Positions 12,403 to 27,770 of a stretch of DNA of 64,000 nucleotides are shown one piece after another; positions within the stretch are counted from its first letter, which is position 1; every line of letters starts with the position of its first letter. The stretch is from Osmia lignaria lignaria (lineage: Eukaryota > Arthropoda > Insecta > Hymenoptera > Megachilidae). The stretch lies in assembly GCF_051020975.1 (NCBI RefSeq), contig NC_135035.1:3224001-3288000 (forward strand), written 5' to 3'. Under the pieces are notes generated by a model. The model was not told the DNA's origin and did no database searches. It saw only the letters and a program-made list of their open reading frames with translations. The translations under genes and the position numbers were made by a program.

Positions 12403-15400
12403 ATAATGTAATATAGTGATTACATCCCACAGATCAATGTACATATAACAACAACATCATTCATACTATATCTACATTGGATATAATGTAATATACTGAT
12501 CCCTTCCCACAGGTCAATGTACATATAATAGCATAATCGTTATTACTATATCTACATTAGGTATAATGTAATGTATTAACTACATCCTACAGATCATTGT
12601 ACATTTAATAACATCATTCATGCTATAGCTAAATTGGATATAATGTAATATACTCACCCCTTCCCACAGATCAAGGTACCTACATTTAATAACAATATCA
12701 TTATTACTACATCTACATTAGATATAAAGTAATATACTGATCCCTGCCCACAGTTCAATGTACCTATATTTAATAATAATATCATTAGTACTATATCCAC
12801 ATCATATATAATGTAATATACTGATTCCTTCCCACAGATCAATGTACATTAACAACAACATCATTCATGCTATAGCTAAATTGGATATAATGTAATATAC
12901 TGATCCCTGCTCACAGATCAATGTACCTACATTTAATAACAATATCATTAGTACCATATCTACATTAGATATAATGTAATATACTGATCCCTGCCCACAG
13001 TTCAATGTGACTATATTCAATAACAATATCATTAGTACTATATCCACATCATATATAATGTAATATACTGATTCCTTCCCACAGATCAATGTACATATAA
13101 TAGCAATATCGTTATTACTATATCAACATCAGATATGTAATATACATTTAAAAACAAATCATTAAGACTATATCAACGTCGGTTATAACGAAATGTACTG
13201 ATTCCTTCCCAAGGATCAATGTACATATAATCGCAATATCATTATTAGTTACTACATCTACATCGGTTGTAACGCAATATACTGATTCCTTCCCACAGAT
13301 CAATGTACATTTAATAGCAATATCATTAGTACTATATCTATATTAGATGTAATGTAATATACTGATCCCTTCGCACAGATCAAGGTACCTACATTTAATA
13401 ACAATATCATTATTACTACATCTACAGTAGATATAATGTAGTATACTGATCCCTGCCCACAGATCAATGTACCTACATTTAATAACAATATCATTAGTAC
13501 TACGTCCACATTACATATAATGTAGTATACTGATTCCTTCTCACAGATCAGTGTAGATTGGATAACAACATCCTTCATACTATATCAACACTAGGTATAA
13601 TGTAATATACTGATCCCTTCCCACAGACCAAGGTGCCTACAATTTAGTAACAATATCATTATTACTATATCTACATTAGATATAATGTAATATACTGATC
13701 CCTGCCCACCGGTCAATGTACATTTAATAACAACATCGTTCATACTATATCCACATTAGGTATAATGTAATATAGTGATTACGTCCCACAGATCAATGTA
13801 ACTACATTTAATAACAATATCCTTAGTACTATATCCACATTACACATAATGTAATATACTGATTCCTTCCCACAGATCAATGTACATTTAACAACAACAT
13901 CATTCATACTATATCTACAATGGATATAATGTAATATACTGATCCCTTCCCACAGATCAATGTACCTACATTTAATAACAATATCCTTAGTACTATATCC
14001 ACATTACACATAATGTAATATACTGATTCCTTCCCACAGATCAATGTACATTTAACAACAACATCATTCATACTATATCTACAATGGATATAATGTAATA
14101 TACTGATCCCTTCCCACAGATCAATGTACCTACATTTAATAACAATATCCTTAGTACTATATCCACATTACACATAATGTAATATAGTGATTACATCCCA
14201 CAGATCAATGTACATATAACAACAACATCATTCATACTATATCTACATTGGATATAATGTAATATACTGATCCCTTCCCACAGGTCAATGTACATATAAT
14301 AGCATAATCGTTATTACTATATCTACATTAGGTATAATGTAATGTATTAACTACATCCTACAGATCATTGTACATTTAATAACATCATTCATGCTATAGC
14401 TAAATTGGATATAATGTAATATACTCACCCCTTCCCACAGATCAAGGTACCTACATTTAATAACAATATCATTATTACTACATCTACATTAGATATAAAG
14501 TAATATACTGATCCCTGCCCACAGTTCAATGTACCTATATTTAATAATAATATCATTAGTACTATATCCACATCATATATAATGTAATATACTGATTCCT
14601 TCCCACAGATCAATGTACATTAACAACAACATCATTCATGCTATAGCTAAATTGGATATAATGTAATATACTGATCCCTGCTCACAGATCAATGTACCTA
14701 CATTTAATAACAATATCATTAGTACCATATCTACATTAGATATAATGTAATATACTGATCCCTGCCCACAGTTCAATGTGACTATATTCAATAACAATAT
14801 CATTAGTACTATATCCACATCATATATAATGTAATATACTGATTCCTTCCCACAGATCAATGTACATATAATAGCAATATCGTTATTACTATATCAACAT
14901 CAGATATGTAATATACATTTAAAAACAAATCATTAAGACTATATCAACGTCGGTTATAACGAAATGTACTGATTCCTTCCCAAGGATCAATGTACATATA
15001 ATCGCAATATCATTATTAGTTACTACATCTACATCGGTTGTAACGCAATATACTGATTCCTTCCCACAGATCAATGTACATTTAATAGCAATATCATTAG
15101 TACTATATCTATATTAGATGTAATGTAATATACTGATCCCTTCGCACAGATCAAGGTACCTACATTTAATAACAATATCATTATTACTACATCTACAGTA
15201 GATATAATGTAGTATACTGATCCCTGCCCACAGATCAATGTACCTACATTTAATAACAATATCATTAGTACTACGTCCACATTACATATAATGTAGTATA
15301 CTGATTCCTTCTCACAGATCAGTGTAGATTGGATAACAACATCCTTCATACTATATCAACACTAGGTATAATGTAATATACTGATCCCTTCCCACAGACC

Positions 15401-17334
15401 AAGGTGCCTACAATTTAGTAACAATATCATTATTACTATATCTACATTAGATATAATGTAATATACTGATCCCTGCCCACCGGTCAATGTACATTTAATA
15501 ACAACATCGTTCATACTATATCCACATTAGGTATAATGTAATATAGTGATTACGTCCCACAGATCAATGTAACTACATTTAATAACAATATCCTTAGTAC
15601 TATATCCACATTACACATAATGTAATATACTGATTCCTTCCCACAGATCAATGTACATTTAACAACAACATCATTCATACTATATCTACAATGGATATAA
15701 TGTAATATACTGATCCCTTCCCACAGATCAATGTACCTACATTTAATAACAATATCCTTAGTACTATATCCACATTACACATAATGTAATATACTGATTC
15801 CTTCCCACAGATCAATGTACATTTAACAACAACATCATTCATACTATATCTACAATGGATATAATGTAATATACTGATCCCTTCCCACAGATCAATGTAC
15901 CTACATTTAATAACAATATCCTTAGTACTATATCCACATTACACATAATGTAATATAGTGATTACATCCCACAGATCAATGTACATATAACAACAACATC
16001 ATTCATACTATATCTACATTGGATATAATGTAATATACTGATCCCTTCCCACAGGTCAATGTACATATAATAGCATAATCGTTATTACTATATCTACATT
16101 AGGTATAATGTAATGTATTAACTACATCCTACAGATCATTGTACATTTAATAACATCATTCATGCTATAGCTAAATTGGATATAATGTAATATACTCACC
16201 CCTTCCCACAGATCAAGGTACCTACATTTAATAACAATATCATTATTACTACATCTACATTAGATATAAAGTAATATACTGATCCCTGCCCACAGTTCAA
16301 TGTACCTATATTTAATAATAATATCATTAGTACTATATCCACATCATATATAATGTAATATACTGATTCCTTCCCACAGATCAATGTACATATAATAGCA
16401 ATATCGTTATTACTATATCAACATCAGATATGTAATATACATTTAAAAACAAATCATTATTACTATATCAACGTCGGTTATAACGAAATGTACTGATTCC
16501 TTCCCAAGGATCAATGTACATATAATCGCAATATCATTATTAGTTACCACATCTACATCGGTTGTAACGCAATATACTGATTCCTTCCCACAGATCAATG
16601 TACATTTAATAGCAATATCATTAGTACTATATCTATATTAGATGTAATGTAATATACTGATCCCTTCGCACAGATCAAGGTGCCTACATTTAATAACAAT
16701 ATCATTATTACTACATCTACAGTAGATATAATGTAATATACTGATCCCTGCCCACAGATCAATATACCTACATTTAATAACAATATCATTAGTACTACGT
16801 CCACATTACATATAATGTAGTATACTGATTCCTTCTCACAGATCAGTGTAGATTGGATAACAACATCCTTCATACTATATCAACACTAGGTATAATGTAA
16901 TATACTGATCCCTTCCCACAGACCAAGGTGCCTACAATTTAGTAGCAATATCATTATTACTATATCTACATTAGATATAATGTAATATACTGATCCCTGC
17001 CCACCGGTCAATGTACATTTAATAACAACATCGTTCATACTATATCCACATTAGGTATAATGTAATATAGTGATTACGTCCCACAGATCAATGTAACTAC
17101 ATTTAATAACAATATCCTTAGTACTATATCCACATTACACATAATGTAATATACTGATTCCTTCCCACAGATCAATGTACATTTAACAACAACATCATTC
17201 ATACTATATCTACAATGGATATAATGTAATATACTGATCCCTTCCCACAGATCAATGTACCTACATTTAATAACAATATCCTTAGTACTATATCCACATT
17301 ACACATAATGTAATATACTGATTCCTTCCCACAG
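12403..17334. repeat. 1771-bp higher-order repeat, two full copies plus one deleted copy
   Basis: Landmarks recur at an exact 1771-bp offset: copy 1 at about 12403-14173, copy 2 at 14174-15944, copy 3 from 15945 to about 17334. Copy 3 has a 247-bp internal deletion (three monomers) after about 16385, seen because later landmarks are offset by 1524 instead of 1771. Copies 1 and 2 share the private variant CATTAAGACTATATC (near 13170 and 14941), whereas copy 3 and other regions read CATTATTACTATATC, so copies 1 and 2 are the more recent pair. A single related block of 1686 bp sits at 20213-21898. Confidence 0.9.
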
Positions 17335-20300
17335 AACAATGTACATTTAATAACACCATCATTCATACTATATCTACGTTGGATATAATGTAATATACTG
17401 ATCCCTTCCCACAGGTCAATGTACATATAATAGCATTATCGTTATTACTATATCTACATTAGGTATAATGTAATGTATCAACTACATCCTACAGATCATT
17501 GTACATTTAATAACATCATTCATGCTATAGCTAAATTGGATATAATGTAATATACTGATCCTTTCCCACAGATCAAGGTAGCTACATTTAATAACGTTAT
17601 CATTAATACTATATCTACATGAGATATAATGTTACATACTAATCCCTGCCCACAGTTCAATGTACCTATACTTAATAACAATATCATTAGTACTATATCC
17701 ACATCATATATAATGTAATATACCGATTCCTTCCCACAGATCAACGTAGATTTAATAACACCATCATTCATGCTATAGCTAAATTGGATATAATGTAATA
17801 TACTGATCCCTTCCCACAGATCAAGGTATCTACACTTAATAACAATATCATTATTACTATATCTACACTAGATATAATGCTATATACGGATTCCTTCCCA
17901 CAGATCAATGTACATTTAATAACAACATCATTCATACTATATCTGCATTGGATATAATGTAATATACTGATCCCTTCCCACAGGTCAATGTACATACAAT
18001 AGCAAAATCGTTATTGCTATATCTACATTAGGTATAATGTAATGTATTTACTTCATCCTACAAATCATTGTACATTTAATAACATCATTCATGCTATAGC
18101 TAAATTGGATATAATGTAATATACTGATCCCTGCCCACAGATCAATGTACCTACATTTAATAACAATATCATTAGTACTATATCTACATTAGATATAATG
18201 TAATATACTGATCCCTGCCCACAGTTCAATGTAACTATATTCAATAACAATATCATTAGTACTATATCCACATAATATATAATGTAATATACTGATTCCC
18301 TCCCACAGATCAAGGTACCTACATTTAATAACAATATCCTTAGTACTATATCCACATTACACATAATGTAATATACTGATTCCTTCCCACAGAACAATGT
18401 ACATTTAATAACACCATCATTCATACTATATCTACACGAGGTATAATGTAATATAGTGATTACGTCCCACAGATCAATGTACCTACATTTAATAACAATA
18501 TCCTGTGTACTATATCCACATTACACATAATGCAATATACTGATTCATTCCCACAGATCAATATACCTTTAATAACCATATCATTAGTACTATATCTACA
18601 TTCGATATATTGTAATATAGTGATTCATTCCCACAGATCAATGTGCCTTTAATAACAATATCATTAGCACTACATCTACATTCGATATAATGTAATATAG
18701 TGATCCATTCCCACAGACCAATGCACCTTTAATAACAATATCATTAGCACTATATCTACATTCGATATAACGTAATATGCAGATTCATTCCCACAGATAT
18801 GTATATATAATAACCATATCATTAGTACCATACCTACATTCGATATAATGTAATATACTGATGGATTCCCACAAATCAATGCACCTTTCATAACAATATC
18901 ATTAGCACTATATCTACATTCGACATAATGTAATATACTGATTCATTCCCACTGATCAATGTACATTTAATAACAACATCATTAGTAGTATATCTACATT
19001 ACATACGTAATGTACAGTTAATAACAATATTATTATCACCATATCTACATTAGATACAATGTAATATACTGATTGATCCCCAAAGATCAATGTACATTTC
19101 ATAACAATATCATTAGTACTAAATCTACATTCGATATAATGTAATATACTGATTCATTCCCACAGATCAATATATTTAATAACCATATCAGTAGTACTAT
19201 ATCTACATTCGATATAATGAAATATACTGATTCATTCCCACAGATCAATGTATCTTTAATAACAATATCATTAGCACTATATCTACATTCGATATAATGT
19301 AATATAGTGATTCATTCCCACAGATCAATGTGCCTTTAATAACAATATCATTAGCACTACATCTACATTCGATATAATGTAATATAGTGATCCATTCCCA
19401 CAGACCAATGCACCTTTAATAACAATATCATTAGCACTATATCTACATTCGATATAACGTAATATGCAGATTCATTCCCACAGATATGTATATATAATAA
19501 CCATATCATTAGTACCATACCTACATTCGATATAATGTAATATACTGATGGATTCCCACAAATCAATGCACCTTTCATAACAATATCATTAGCACTATAT
19601 CTACATTCGACATAATGTAATATAATGATTCATTCCCACTGATCAATGTACATTTAATAACAACATCATTATTAGTATATCTACATTACATACGTAATGT
19701 ACAGTTAATAACAATATTATTATCACCATATCTACATTAGATATAATGTAATATACTGATTGATCCCCATAGATCAATGTACCTACATTTAATAACAATA
19801 TCATTAGTACTACGTCCACATTACATATAATGTAGTATACTGATTCCTTCTCACAGATCAGTGTAGATTTAATAACAACATCCTTCATACTATATCAGCA
19901 CTAGGTATAATGTAATATACTGATCCCTTCCCACAGACCAAGGTGCCTACATTTCGTAACAATATCATTATTACTATATCTACATTAGATATAATGTAAT
20001 ATACTGATCCCTGCCCACCGGTCATTGTACATTTAATAACAACATCGTTCATACTATATCCACATTAGGTATAATGTAATATAGTGTTTACGTCCCACAG
20101 ATCAATGTAACTACATTTAATAACAATATCCTTAGTACTATATCCACATTACACATAATGTAATATACTGATTCCTTCCCACAGATCAATGTACATTTAA
20201 CAACAACATCATTCATACTATATCTACAATGGATATAATGTAATATACTGATCCCTTCCCACAGATCAATGTACCTACATTTAATAACAATATCCTTAGT

Positions 20301-21898
20301 ACTATATCCACATTACACATAATGTAATATACTGATTCCTTCCCACAGAACAATGTACATTTAATAACACCATCATTCATACCATATCTACACGAGGTAT
20401 AATGTAATATAGTGATTACATCCCACAGATCAATGTACATATAACAACAACATCATTCATACTATATCTACATTGGATATAATGTAATATACTGATCCCT
20501 TCCCACAGGTCAATGTACATATAATAGCATAATCGTTATTACTATATCTACATTAGGTATAATGTAATGTATTAACTACATCCTACAGATCATTGTACAT
20601 TTAATAACATCATTCATGCTATAGCTAAATTGGATATAATGTAATATACTCACCCCTTCCCACAGATCAAGGTACCTACATTTAATAACAATATCATTAT
20701 TACTACATCTACATTAGATATAAAGTAATATACTGATCCCTGCCCACAGTTCAATGTACCTATATTTAATAATAATATCATTAGTACTATATCCACATCA
20801 TATATAATGTAATATACTGATTCCTTCCCACAGATCAATGTACATTAACAACAACATCATTCATGCTATAGCTAAATTGGATATAATGTAATATACTGAT
20901 CCCTGCTCACAGATCAATGTACCTACATTTAATAACAATATCATTAGTACCATATCTACATTAGATATAATGTAATATACTGATCCCTGCCCACAGTTCA
21001 ATGTAACTATATTCAATAACAATATCATTAGTACTATATCCACATCATATATAATGTAATATACTGATTCCTTCCCACAGATCAATGTACATATAATAGC
21101 AATATCGTTATTACTATATCAACATCAGATATGTAATATACATTTAAAAACAAATCATTATTACTATATCAACGTCGGTTATAACGAAATGTACTGATTC
21201 CTTCCCAAGGATCAATGTACATATAATCGCAATATCATTATTAGTTACTACATCTACATCGGTTGTAACGCAATATACTGATTCCTTCCCACAGATCAAT
21301 GTACATTTAATAGCAATATCATTAGTACTATATCTATATTAGATGTAATGTAATATACTGATCCCTTCGCACAGATCAAGGTACCTACATTTAATAACAA
21401 TATCATTATTACTACATCTACAGTAGATATAATGTAATATACTGATCCCTGCCCACAGATCAATGTACCTACATTTAATAACAATATCATTAGTACTACG
21501 TCCACATTACATATAATGTAGTATACTGATTCCTTCTCACAGATCAGTGTAGATTGGATAACAACATCCTTCATACTATATCAACACTAGGTATAATGTA
21601 ATATACTGATCCCTTCCCACAGACCAAGGTGCCTACAATTTAGTAACAATATCATTATTACTATATCTACATTAGATATAATGTAATATACTGATCCCTG
21701 CCTACGGTCAATGTACATTTAATAACAACATCGTTCATACTATATCCACATTAGGTATAATGTAATATAGTGATTACGTCCCACAGATCAATGTAACTAC
21801 ATTTAATAACAATATCCTTAGTACTATATCCACATTACACATAATGTAATATACTGATTCCTTCCCACAGATCAATGTACATTTAACAACAACATCAT
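17199..21898. repeat. 4700-bp higher-order repeat unit, copy 1
   Basis: Defined from the marker TACAATGG (17211) to its next occurrence in the same context (21911). The same 4700-bp spacing recurs at 27771-32470. Relative to the 2936-bp unit it contains an additional 1686-bp block (20213-21898, related to the 1771-bp repeat) and one additional 78-bp monomer; 2936 + 1686 + 78 = 4700. The unit phase is arbitrary. Its first 136 bp overlap the tail of the third 1771-bp copy. Confidence 0.88.
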
Positions 21899-24834
21899 TC
21901 ATACTATATCTACAATGGATATAATGTAATATACTGATCCCTTCCCACAGATCAATGTACCTACATTTAATAACAATATCCTTAGTACTATATCCACATT
22001 ACACATAATGTAATATACTGATTCCTTCCCACAGAACAATGTACATTTAATAACACCATCATTCATACTATATCTACGTTGGATATAATGTAATATACTG
22101 ATCCCTTCCCACAGGTCAATGTACATATAATAGCATTATCGTTATTACTATATCTACATTAGGTATAATGTAATGTATCAACTACATCCTACAGATCATT
22201 GTACATTTAATAACATCATTCATGCTATAGCTAAATTGGATATAATGTAATATACTGATCCTTTCCCACAGATCAAGGTAGCTACATTTAATAACATTAT
22301 CATTAATACTATATCTACATGAGATATAATGTTACATACTAATCCCTGCCCACAGTTCAATGTACCTATAATTAATAACAATATCATTAGTACTATATCC
22401 ACATCATATATAATGTAATATACCGATTCCTTCCCACAGATCAACGTAGATTTAATAACACCATCATTCATGCTATAGCTAAATTGGATATAATGTAATA
22501 TACTGATCCCTTCCCACAGATCAAGGTATCTACACATAATAACAATATCATTATTACTATATCTACACTAGATATAATGCTATATACGGATTCCTTCCCA
22601 CAGATCAATGTACATTTAATAACAACATCATTCATACTATATCTGCATTGGATATAATGTAATATACTGATCCCTTCCCACAGGTCAATGTACATACAAT
22701 AGCAAAATCGTTATTGCTATATCTACATTAGGTATAATGTAATGTATTTACTTCATCCTACAAATCATTGTACATTTAATAACATCATTCATGCTATAGC
22801 TAAATTGGATATAATGTAATATACTGATCCCTGCCCACAGATCAATGTACCTACATTTAATAACAATATCATTAGTACTATATCTACATTAGATATAATG
22901 TAATATACTGATCCCTGCCCACAGTTCAATGTAACTATATTCAATAACAATATCATTAGTACTATATCCACATAATATATAATGTAATATACTGATTCCC
23001 TCCCACAGATCAAGGTACCTACATTTAATAACAATATCCTTAGTACTATATCCACATTACACATAATGTAATATACTGATTCCTTCCCACAGAACAATGT
23101 ACATTTAATAACACCATCATTCATACTATATCTACACGAGGTATAATGTAATATAGTGATTACGTCCCACAGATCAATGTACCTACATTTAATAACAATA
23201 TCCTGTGTACTATATCCACATTACACATAATGCAATATACTGATTCATTCCCACAGATCAATATACCTTTAATAACCATATCATTAGTACTATATCTACA
23301 TTCGATATATTGTAATATAGTGATTCATTCCCACAGATCAATGTGCCTTTAATAACAATATCATTAGCACTACATCTACATTCGATATAATGTAATATAG
23401 TGATCCATTCCCACAGACCAATGCACCTTTAATAACAATATCATTAGCACTATATCTACATTCGATATAACGTAATATGCAGATTCATTCCCACAGATAT
23501 GTATATATAATAACCATATCATTAGTACCATACCTACATTCGATATAATGTAATATACTGATGGATTCCCACAAATCAATGCACCTTTCATAACAATATC
23601 ATTAGCACTATATCTACATTCGACATAATGTAATATACTGATTCATTCCCACTGATCAATGTACATTTAATAACAACATCATTAGTAGTATATCTACATT
23701 ACATACGTAATGTACAGTTAATAACAATATTATTATCACCATATCTACATTAGATACAATGTAATATACTGATTGATCCCCAAAGATCAATGTACATTTC
23801 ATAACAATATCATTAGTACTAAATCTACATTCGATATAATGTAATATACTGATTCATTCCCACAGATCAATATATTTAATAACCATATCAGTAGTACTAT
23901 ATCTACATTCGATATAATGAAATATACTGATTCATTCCCACAGATCAATGTATCTTTAATAACAATATCATTAGCACTATATCTACATTCGATATAATGT
24001 AATATAGTGATTCATTCCCACAGATCAATGTGCCTTTAATAACAATATCATTAGCACTACATCTACATTCGATATAATGTAATATAGTGATCCATTCCCA
24101 CAGACCAATGCACCTTTAATAACAATATCATTAGCACTATATCTACATTCGATATAATGTAATATACTGATGGATTCCCACAAATCAATGCACCTTTCAT
24201 AACAATATCATTAGCACTATATCTACATTCGACATAATGTAATATACTGATTCATTCCCACTGATCAATGTACATTTAATAACAACATCATTAGTAGTAT
24301 ATCTACATTACATACGTAATGTACAGTTAATAACAATATTATTATCACCATATCTACATTAGATATAATGTAATATACTGATTGATCCCCATAGATCAAT
24401 GTACCTACATTTAATAACAATATCATTAGTACTACGTCCACATTACATATAATGTAGTATACTGATTCCTTCTCACAGATCAGTGTAGATTTAATAACAA
24501 CATCCTTCATACTATATCAACACTAGGTATAATGTAATATACTGATCCCTTCCCACAGACCAAGGTGCCTACATTTAGTAACAATATCATTATTACTATA
24601 TCTACATTAGATATAATGTAATATACTGATCCCTGCCCACCGGTCAATGTACATTTAATAACAACATCGTTCATACTATATCCACATTAGGTATAATGTA
24701 ATATAGTGATTACGTCCCACAGATCAATGTAACTACATTTAATAACAATATCCTTAGTACTATATCCACATTACACATAATGTAATATACTGATTCCTTC
24801 CCACAGATCAATGTACATTTAACAACAACATCAT
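21899..24834. repeat. 2936-bp higher-order repeat unit
   Basis: First of the 2936-bp units. Landmarks here recur at +2936 in 24835-27770, and at +10,572 in 32471-35406. It carries variants shared only with its +10,572 partner, for example CCTATAATTAATAAC near 22370 and 32942, showing that its closest relative is 10.6 kb away and not next door. Confidence 0.9.
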
Positions 24835-27770
24835 TCATACTATATCTACAATGGATATAATGTAATATACTGATCCCTTCCCACAGATCAATGTACCTAC
24901 ATTTAATAACAATATCCTTAGTACTATATCCACATTACACATAATGTAATATACTGATTCCTTCCCACAGAACAATGTACATTTAATAACACCATCATTC
25001 ATACTATATCTACGTTGGATATAATGTAATATACTGATCCCTTCCCACAGGTCAATGTACATATAATAGCATTATCGTTATTACTATATCTACATTAGGT
25101 ATAATGTAATGTATCAACTACATCCTACAGATCATTGTACATTTAATAACATCATTCATGCTATAGCTAAATTGGATATAATGTAATATACTGATCCTTT
25201 CCCACAGATCAAGGTAGCTACATTTAATAACGTTATCATTAATACTATATCTACATGAGATATAATGTTACATACTAATCCCTGCCCACAGTTCAATGTA
25301 CCTATACTTAATAACAATATCATTAGTACTATATCCACATCATATATAATGTAATATACCGATTCCTTCCCACAGATCAACGTAGATTTAATAACACCAT
25401 CATTCATGCTATAGCTAAATTGGATATAATGTAATATACTGATCCCTTCCCACAGATCAAGGTATCTACACTTAATAACAATATCATTATTACTATATCT
25501 ACACTAGATATAATGCTATATACGGATTCCTTCCCACAGATCAATGTACATTTAATAACAACATCATTCATACTATATCTGCATTGGATATAATGTAATA
25601 TACTGATCCCTTCCCACAGGTCAATGTACATACAATAGCAAAATCGTTATTGCTATATCTACATTAGGTATAATGTAATGTATTTACTTCATCCTACAAA
25701 TCATTGTACATTTAATAACATCATTCATGCTATAGCTAAATTGGATATAATGTAATATACTGATCCCTGCCCACAGATCAATGTACCTACATTTAATAAC
25801 AATATCATTAGTACTATATCTACATTAGATATAATGTAATATACTGATCCCTGCCCACAGTTCAATGTAACTATATTCAATAACAATATCATTAGTACTA
25901 TATCCACATAATATATAATGTAATATACTGATTCCCTCCCACAGATCAAGGTACCTACATTTAATAAGAATATCCTTAGTACTATATCCACATTACACAT
26001 AATGTAATATACTGATTCCTTCCCACAGAACAATGTACATTTAATAACACCATCATTCATACTATATCTACACGAGGTATAATGTAATATAGTGATTACG
26101 TCCCACAGATCAATGTACCTACAATTAATAACAATATCCTGTGTACTATATCCACATTACACATAATGCAATATACTGATTCATTCCCACAGATCAATAT
26201 ACCTTTAATAACCATATCATTAGTACTATATCTACATTCGATATATTGTAATATAGTGATTCATTCCCACAGATCAATGTGCCTTTAATAACAATATCAT
26301 TAGCACTACATCTACATTCGATATAATGTAATATAGTGATCCATTCCCACAGACCAATGCACCTTTAATAACAATATCATTAGCACTATATCTACATTCG
26401 ATATAACGTAATATGCAGATTCATTCCCACAGATATGTATATATAATAACCATATCATTAGTACCATACCTACATTCGATATAATGTAATATACTGATGG
26501 ATTCCCACAAATCAATGCACCTTTCATAACAATATCATTAGCACTATATCTACATTCGACATAATGTAATATACTGATTCATTCCCACTGATCAATGTAC
26601 ATTTAATAACAACATCATTAGTAGTATATCTACATTACATACGTAATGTACAGTTAATAACAATATTATTATCACCATATCTACATTAGATATAATGTAA
26701 TATACTGATTGATCCCCAAAGATCAATGTACATTTCATAACAATATCATTAGTACTAAATCTACATTCGATATAATGTAATATACTGATTCATTCCCACA
26801 GATCAATATATTTAATAACCATATCAGTAGTACTATATCTACATTCGATATAATGAAATATACTGATTCATTCCCACAGATCAATGTATCTTTAATAACA
26901 ATATCATTAGCACTATATCTACATTCGATATAATGTAATATAGTGATTCATTCCCACAGATCAATGTGCCTTTAATAACAATATCATTAGCACTACATCT
27001 ACATTCGATATAATGTAATATAGTGATCCATTCCCACAGACCAATGCACCTTTAATAACAATATCATTAGCACTATATCTACATTCGATATAATGTAATA
27101 TACTGATGGATTCCCACAAATCAATGCACCTTTCATAACAATATCATTAGCACTATATCTACATTCGACATAATGTAATATACTGATTCATTCCCACTGA
27201 TCAATGTACATTTAATAACAACATCATTAGTAGTATATCTACATTACATACGTAATGTACAGTTAATAACAATATTATTATCACCATATCTACATTAGAT
27301 ATAATGTAATATACTGATTGATCCCCATAGATCAATGTACCTACATTTAATAACAATATCATTAGTACTACGTCCACATTACATATAATGTAGTATACTG
27401 ATTCCTTCTCACAGATCAGTGTAGATTTAGTAACAACATCCTTCATACTATATCAACACTAGGTATAATGTAATATACTGATCCCTTCCCACAGACCAAG
27501 GTGCCTACATTTAGTAACAATATCATTATTACTATATCTACATTAGATATAATGTAATATACTGATCCCTGCCCACCGGTCAATGTACATTTAATAACAA
27601 CATCGTTCATACTATATCCACATTAGGTATAATGTAATATAGTGATTACGTCCCACAGATCAATGTAACTACATTTAATAACAATATCCTTAGTACTATA
27701 TCCACATTACACGTAATGTAATATACTGATTCCTTCCCACAGATCAATGTACATTTAACAACAACATCAT
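24835..27770. repeat. 2936-bp higher-order repeat unit
   Basis: Second tandem 2936-bp unit, partner of 35407-38342 at offset 10,572. It has a private G at 25968 (AATAAGAAT) where the partner position 36540 has C. It shares GTTTAGTAACAA-type variants near 27429 (GATTTAGTAAC) with the partner near 38001. Confidence 0.9.
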
